A stretch of 64,000 nt of DNA from Serpula lacrymans var. lacrymans S7.9 (lineage: Eukaryota; Basidiomycota; Agaricomycetes; Boletales; Serpulaceae): NCBI RefSeq assembly GCF_000218685.1, contig NW_006763294.1:62001-126000 (forward strand). The letters are read 5' to 3'. The notes beneath the pieces were generated by a model. The model saw nothing but the letters and a program-made list of their open reading frames with translations, was not told where the DNA came from and ran no database searches. A program made the position numbers and the translations under genes. Shown piece after piece: positions 59,038 through 64,000 of this stretch (the stretch's first letter is position 1; each line of letters opens with the position of its first letter).

Positions 59038-60730
59038 TGAAACGGATGTAGCGTCAAGTTGTGAGCAGAGGTGTCGTTTGAGATATGTAGCAACTGTAAT
59101 TTTATGAGCAGATTCCAGCGTCTTGTTTGAGGCTCTGGATTGATGATCAGTCACAGCGGAGGTAAAGTGTCATCATAGTAACCTGATAAAGATAAGAATG
59201 TGCCTGATTGCAGTCCAATCTCCTATATCTAGTTCGCGTGGAGGGCTATTAACATAGCCAGCGAAAGGCATGTATAACCATCACAATCATATTTGCTTGT
59301 GCATGTTCAAGGTTGCAGACTTGAAAGACGCACTTGCAAGATGTTGATGCTCGAGACATAGATCACAGATAAAGATCGTGAGTGTGTAGTAGAATCAACA
59401 CGACACTGAGGACAGGTGAGTTGGTAAGGACTATAACAGAGCGTTGATCCCTTGAAACCCGACCATCTTCTGCAGGGCGTCTGCTTAAAATAAGACCTTA
59501 CCATTGCCATCATCAGTCTAACCAATGATCTATCTTAGTAGACTCTTGTTCCCGGTGACTGATCGAAGATTCTACGACCTTCAAGTTGGACAACGATGAA
59601 ATGTGGTTTTTCCAACGATACAGGTGTCTAAGACTTGAGAACAATCGGCTGGCGTACATGTGTCCTTGAATTTATCAAACAAACATTGTCGGTAGATGAG
59701 GGCCTGCAGAAGATAGCACTGGCCACTTGGATACACATTCTGACAAACATGAATCAAAGAGACCACTGGTATGTCTGATGATACCGTTTGAGATGGAGGA
59801 AAAGTGTGACTTGCGTTATGTTTTGACTCTTTTGAGACTTTGGCTGTGATCATGATCATATTGATCTAAGAGCCAAACACGATCTAACCGTCACTCCGAG
59901 TCCACACTCTGACAAACATTCTTTTTTCAGCTTCCCAATATTTCATGTTCTCTTCTGTAGCGTCACCACCTCAACAATTATGTGTGAGGTATTCCTGAAT
60001 CTTTACATGAAATGCAAATGTGTCAGCGAGACGAGTCTACTCTGCCAGCGTAGTGGTGTCCTTGAATGTATCGAACACAAGTCAAAAATTGGGGGGCCTG
60101 CAGAAGATACCAGTGATCACTTGGATACATATTCTAACAAATATGGATCAAAGAGACCACTGGTACGTCTGATAAGACACTTTGAGATGGGGGGAAAGTG
60201 TCACTATGTTTTGAGACTTGTCTACTCATGATGGTTCGAGTCTGAGAGATCATGATATCGATCTGACACTTTATCCCATCAATTTGGACTCCGACAAACA
60301 TTCTGTTTTGGGCATTCTCGGGTTTTCATCTTCGATTCTGGTCTATGCTGAGATATTCGCTCCAACTTGCCTACGGGTCTGGGGCTATACCTCATAGCAA
60401 ACATCCACGTTCAAAACCCAAGTTTCATGGATCATGAAGAAGAAACGAGCAACAAACTTTCGTGTACTCACTGTCATTCCGTTATATCCTGATCAACTGA
60501 ATGGTAAACACGACATGTTCAAGCAAAAAACAAACCAAAGAATAGAAGCAGATAAAGAAAATTGTCGTGTTGAAAGTGAGTAAGCCGCATTGAGCTGATG
60601 ACCCACCCATAGGCGAGTCTACAATCGTAAGACAAACCACCGCATCCAAGCCATGTAAGTCGTTCGCCAATGATCTGCCTTGCCTGGGTACGAAGCGAAG
60701 ACTTTGCTTGCCGTCTGAATCTACCACAGC
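59038..60730. other. intergenic with tandem direct repeats
   Basis: About 1.7 kb. The first 500 bp resembles the region upstream of copy A. Two similar segments (about 59640-59960 and 60035-60330) follow in direct orientation. Their frames (for example a Cys-rich minus frame 59581-59859) are not supported; in the second copy the same frame has a stop. Confidence 0.5.
59640..60330. repeat. tandem direct repeat, about 395-bp period
   Basis: GGCCTGCAGAAGATA with following CACTTGGATACA, AAAGAGACCACTGGTA and TTTGAGATGG occurs at about 59701 and again at about 60095. Later text (GACAAACATTCT) also recurs. Copies are diverged by point changes. Confidence 0.65.
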
Positions 60731-60985
60731 AACGAACCCGAAGTGACTCGGAAGCTTTTCCCCCCTTGTCCCAGCCTTGGCACTAACACCCATCGTCCGT
60801 ATCATCCCAAGACACTCTCAAGCCCCCAACCCCGGATTTGCACAGCCGAAGACGTCAACAAGAGCCTTTCTATTCAAGTTGGACGCTCCAACGACGATGA
60901 TCCGCTGCTGAATGCTCTGAGACCCATGCGACGGCCCCGGAACTTCATGACGTGGTTCGGAGGGTGCTGCAAAAACGGAACGTGA
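60730..60985 (+). pseudogene. decayed copy of the small secreted protein gene
   Basis: The 5' part GAAGCTTTTCCCCCCTTG..CCAGCCTTGGC resembles the signal-peptide region of 56518-56796, and the 3' part encodes MTWFGGCCKNGT, echoing NWFGGCCGQHG. Start codon and most cysteines are gone. Confidence 0.45.
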
Positions 60986-62208
60986 CACGTTTTCTGGAGT
61001 ATGGTGCAATTAGGCGAGGGACGACAGGGAAATGGGACTGAGAAGGAAAACTTGAAGGAGGACTTGTGTGTGTGTGTGTGTGTGTATGATTCTTTTTTTG
61101 TTTTTTCGGGTCCTACACTCCCCAGGTGACCAGGCGCGTCTCTTCACATTCCTTGCCGTCCAAAAACGTAGCCTTCCTTCCCCTGGTCATGGTGACGCCG
61201 ACGAAGGAATATACGGCAGTCGTAGGCCAGGCAGATCATTGACGATTTGGTGGGAGAAAGTTGGGTTGTTGAATGATTGAATGATTGAATTTGTGGGCTT
61301 TTTGGTGGTGTCGATAACGATTGAGAGCCTTGTTTGCCGTGCTGTCCTGCTGCCATCACGATTGGATCACGGTGTTATCGTCGGTGGTTGGTCAAGGTCA
61401 AGCGTGACCGTGTCAGTCTCCATCCGTCACTTGCCCGAGGCCCCCAATGTGCGTCTTCATTCTTCATCCTCATCTTTGATCTCGGACGAAACAAAAAGCG
61501 TGTCCTTGAAAAATGACCTCCCCTCCACAGACGCTGCACAGGCGCGTCACGATGGTGGTGTGGTGAGGGACGATGAAGGAGGACGGACGGGTGGATGATC
61601 GGACTCACCCTCGCGGTTGTCTCAATCCCCCCTCGACGTCTGGCGCGTCGTGGCTTGGTCAGGTTCAGTGTCATATCATCCGTGCGTTCATGCGTTGGGG
61701 TAAGCCTTGGGTGCCTTGGGGTAGGTAGCAGATGCGTCTTGCCGGTCTCGAAGACGGCCGTGACCTTCTCTTTTTCTGTAGAAGGATGGGCATCGTCGAA
61801 GAGAGGGCCGGAGGGTCTTGTTCTGAAACTTGACCATGTCCATGATTCGCAGTATATTGAAAACTGATACATGTCAACGTTGTCAATGTTACTACTGCTG
61901 TTGCATAGTAGCTCCAACCATCAATCTCACCAACTCAACCTCTCACGTTCCTCCCGTCCATGACGACGAAAGTAGAGCTTTGATAAGAAATAAGAGAAAG
62001 GGAGAGTCTCTGTAGTATACTTGGTAGTATGTATATACGTGATATGTACTGGTAGAACGGCGATGGAGAGTCCGAGTCCGTTTGATGAATTATTAATTTT
62101 CAGTGAAGTATCAAGGTAGGGGGGTAAGTACGGGGTAAAGGTAAGGCTAAGCTAAAGGGAAGACGGCGGGCGGTCGAAGAAAGTCCTGCTACGAGAAACG
62201 ATGTGGTA
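60986..62208. other. intergenic with a TG microsatellite
   Basis: About 1.2 kb. A TG run lies at 61065-61085. An Arg-rich minus frame (61375-61917) has no support. It probably includes the 3' UTR of the following minus-strand gene. Confidence 0.45.
61065..61085. repeat. TG microsatellite
   Basis: About ten TG units. Confidence 0.9.
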
Positions 62209-63999
62209 CTACAAAGTGACATCAATACTCACCAACCTCTCAGCCCCGCGCTCCCGCACGCCCACCTCCCCGCGGTCCATGTTGGGACCTGCATGATGCG
62301 CGCTCGGGCGGCGGAGGTGGGCTTTGGGGCGGGTCGGGTCGGGCTGGGGGTGGGAGGTGGAGGGAGGGGAGGGATCGGATTGGGAACGCGGGTGGAGCTG
62401 GTCGGACGAAGCCATGAAATTGGACTTGGTCAGCGCGTCCAAGCCAGCGGGGGGGTTCCTCCACCTATGCGACGAGCCTCCCTCGCTCTGCGGGTGCGCC
62501 CTCTTCGCGTTCTCCGCGGTCGTAGCGGTGAGGTGGGAGGCTGAGGTGGGTGCTGGTGCGGGGTTGGCGAGATGGTCCTGCCTCGAGCTCGCCGTGCTCC
62601 CACTTGTGGATCCGCTCGATTCGACGTAGGCAGAGCTGGCATAGCCACTCTTCCCACTGCCGCTGCCCGTGCCATACCCGCTCACGCTCGCCCTGCTCCT
62701 GGCAGTGGAGCTGCCCCCGACGGTGCTGGCGGCGATGGAGGGATAGCGTGCGCCCCATGCTGAGACGGAGGCGGCGCTGGAGAGGGAGGAGGCGCGTGTG
62801 AGGGTGGGTGAGGGGGGGAGGAACGCCGCTGAGCCTGTGGAGAGGAGGGGATAGGGCGGGAGTGGCCCCGCAGTAATGGGAATGGGAGCGGAGGGCGGCT
62901 TTGAGGGCACAGACGGGGGACGGGAGGGGGTGGAGGGAGTGGGTTGGGCGGGGAAGGGGTTCGGGAGAGAAGGAGAGGGCGCGAGGGACGAGGTGTCGGG
63001 CAGCTCGGGGACGGTGTCCATGCGCAGAGCAGTGCGGGGTCCGCGGCGAGAAGACTTGTTGGCTCTCCTGCCAGATCCGCGCTCTAGATTGCTCTTGCCG
63101 GACGAGACCGGCAGAGCGGGTCGGTCGGCGGGAGATCGGGATCTTTGGTAGGACGCTTGGGAGTAGATCGAGCCTGGGCTATCTGGCTCGTCCTCGTCGT
63201 CTTCCTCCTCTCCATCGCTGTCCTCGACAGGCTTGGCTGGTTCGTCGCCAAAGTTGACGTGCCACCGCGCAGGATCGCCGAGCTGGAGGGTGTCGACGTG
63301 AGGAGCGATCGANNNNNNNNNNNNNNNNNNNNNNNNNNNNNNNNNNNNNNNNNNNNNNNNNNNNNNNNNNNNNNNNNNNNNNNNNNNNNNNNNNNNNNNN
63401 NNNNNNNNNNNNTCGCCTGTCACCTCCATCCTCGGCAGCAGCGGCGCCGTATCAGACGACGTCCGCCCATGCCGCTCCCTCCGTCCCCGCCCCGCCCCGT
63501 CCCTTCCTGCGTTGTCGACTACTGGCCCAGACGGCGGCCACGACAGCGGCGTCACCTCGAACGACTCCAGACCCGTGCGCGCGGGTGATCCACTCTGCGA
63601 CGGCGACGATGCATGCTGCGTGCGACTGGCCACCGCACGGTATCCCCTTGCCCCAGTCTCGTACGTCTCTCCCTCCTCCTCGTACCCAGCCGTACCATCC
63701 ACCCTCCGACTGGGCACCGAACGGTATCCCCTTGCCCCAATCTCGTACGTCTCTCCCTCCTCCTCGTACCCAGCCGTACCATCCACCCTCCGACCCTTCT
63801 CACGTACCCTCCCTCCTCTCCTCCGTCCCCGCACCGCTATCCATATTCCAACCCCGATCAGCAGCGCACCCACCACTGACCCGATAACCGTTCCGCATAT
63901 CGCTCCTGTGCTCATCCCTCCTCCCCTACTCGACCTCGCACTTGCACTAGGCGTCGACGATCCAGCTGCTGTTGCCTGCCGTGTAGAGCTCGACGTCGA
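62209..63999 (-). CDS. single-pass membrane protein, Ser/Pro-rich (5' partial, gapped)
   Basis: The frame enters from beyond the right edge with a Ser/Thr-rich stretch, then one transmembrane helix (ICGTVIGSVVGALLIGVGIW) followed by IAVRGRRRGGR, so the basic stop-transfer side is cytosolic. The long tail is rich in Ser, Pro, Gly and Arg, with an acidic patch EEEDDEDEPDSPGS. Two adjacent 28-residue repeats (RRVDGTAGYEEEGETYE..) lie just after the helix. The layout is like fungal cell-wall sensors or mid2-like proteins; the extracellular domain is out of view. A 100-N gap sits in the coding part. A GTGAGT donor at 62227-62232 could end this exon; the printed stop may then be intronic. Confidence 0.6.
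   Translation of the reverse strand, partial: STSSSTRQATAAGSSTPSASARSSRGGGMSTGAICGTVIGSVVGALLIGVGIWIAVRGRRRGGRVREKGRRVDGTAGYEEEGETYEIGARGYRSVPSRRVDGTAGYEEEGETYETGARGYRAVASRTQHASSPSQSGSPARTGLESFEVTPLSWPPSGPVVDNAGRDGAGRGRRERHGRTSSDTAPLLPRMEVTGXXXXXXXXXXXXXXXXXXXXXXXXXXXXXXXXXXSIAPHVDTLQLGDPARWHVNFGDEPAKPVEDSDGEEEDDEDEPDSPGSIYSQASYQRSRSPADRPALPVSSGKSNLERGSGRRANKSSRRGPRTALRMDTVPELPDTSSLAPSPSLPNPFPAQPTPSTPSRPPSVPSKPPSAPIPITAGPLPPYPLLSTGSAAFLPPSPTLTRASSLSSAASVSAWGARYPSIAASTVGGSSTARSRASVSGYGTGSGSGKSGYASSAYVESSGSTSGSTASSRQDHLANPAPAPTSASHLTATTAENAKRAHPQSEGGSSHRWRNPPAGLDALTKSNFMASSDQLHPRSQSDPSPPSTSHPQPDPTRPKAHLRRPSAHHAGPNMDRGEVGVRERGAERLVSIDVTL
63313..63412. other. assembly gap (100 N)
   Basis: Exactly 100 N inside the membrane protein gene; true size unknown. 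Confidence 0.98.
63635..63805. repeat. 84-bp tandem repeat, two units, in frame
   Basis: TATCCCCTTGCCCC starts at 63641 and again at 63725, an 84-bp period. It encodes a 28-residue repeat of the membrane protein. Confidence 0.85.
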
Positions 64000-64000
64000 A

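Noticed and set aside
60232..60246. GGTTCGAGTCTG resembling a tRNA B box
   Set aside because: No A box at the right distance and no cloverleaf can be drawn; it lies in a degenerate repeat.
61065..61085. TG repeat as a possible regulatory or Z-DNA element
   Set aside because: A short microsatellite is sufficient explanation.
61375..61917. 180-codon minus-strand frame rich in Arg, Pro and Thr
   Set aside because: Composition matches G/C-rich non-coding DNA; overlapping frames on the other strand are equally long; no domain or splice context.

Overview
The window looks like a mushroom-forming basidiomycete (Agaricomycetes). Genes carry many short introns (about 35 to 70 nt), usually GT-AG, and several families typical of this group are present: a DUF6533 seven-helix membrane protein, an alpha-type protein kinase-like gene, a viroplasmin-like RNase H1 N-terminal protein, an integrase-core transposase-like gene and a Tf1/sushi-type chromovirus. 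I read gene models by placing splice sites by eye. Where every exon edge was placed, the summed exon length was checked to be a multiple of three.

Layout. Positions 1-30800 are mostly ordinary genic DNA: the 3' end of DNA2 (+), CTK3 (+), a 13-exon UTP20 (-), a CaiB/BaiF-type CoA transferase (-), a DUF1479 protein (-), a neutral ceramidase (+), a lactonase-type beta-propeller protein (+), a class V aminotransferase/cysteine desulfurase-like enzyme (-), two head-to-head paralogues of an unrecognised family, and a zinc-finger protein (-). DNA2, UTP20 and CTK3 are housekeeping genes (replication and repair, 18S rRNA processing, RNA polymerase II CTD phosphorylation).

Positions 32000-49200 are an accessory, transposon-rich block: a long inverted repeat around an assembly gap, a viroplasmin-like gene, a complete but broken Ty3/gypsy chromovirus (34058-44332, target duplication ATCTC), two further insertions nested in it, Hsp70 start fragments, an integrase-type transposase pseudogene and an alpha-kinase pseudogene.

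Positions 50000-64000 hold an intron-free repeat protein, probably a beta-propeller lectin-like protein; a third copy of the unrecognised family; two tandem DUF6533 genes flanking a small secreted cysteine-rich protein; a decayed copy of that secreted protein; and a partial single-pass membrane protein that runs off the right edge and contains a second assembly gap.

Most novel by my reading: the three-gene family with an invariant 32-nt internal exon; the retroelement with its 11-nt self-priming match, its extra ORF upstream of gag and two nested insertions; and the six-repeat protein at 50102-51214. No prokaryotic features, CRISPR arrays or convincing tRNA or rRNA genes were seen.
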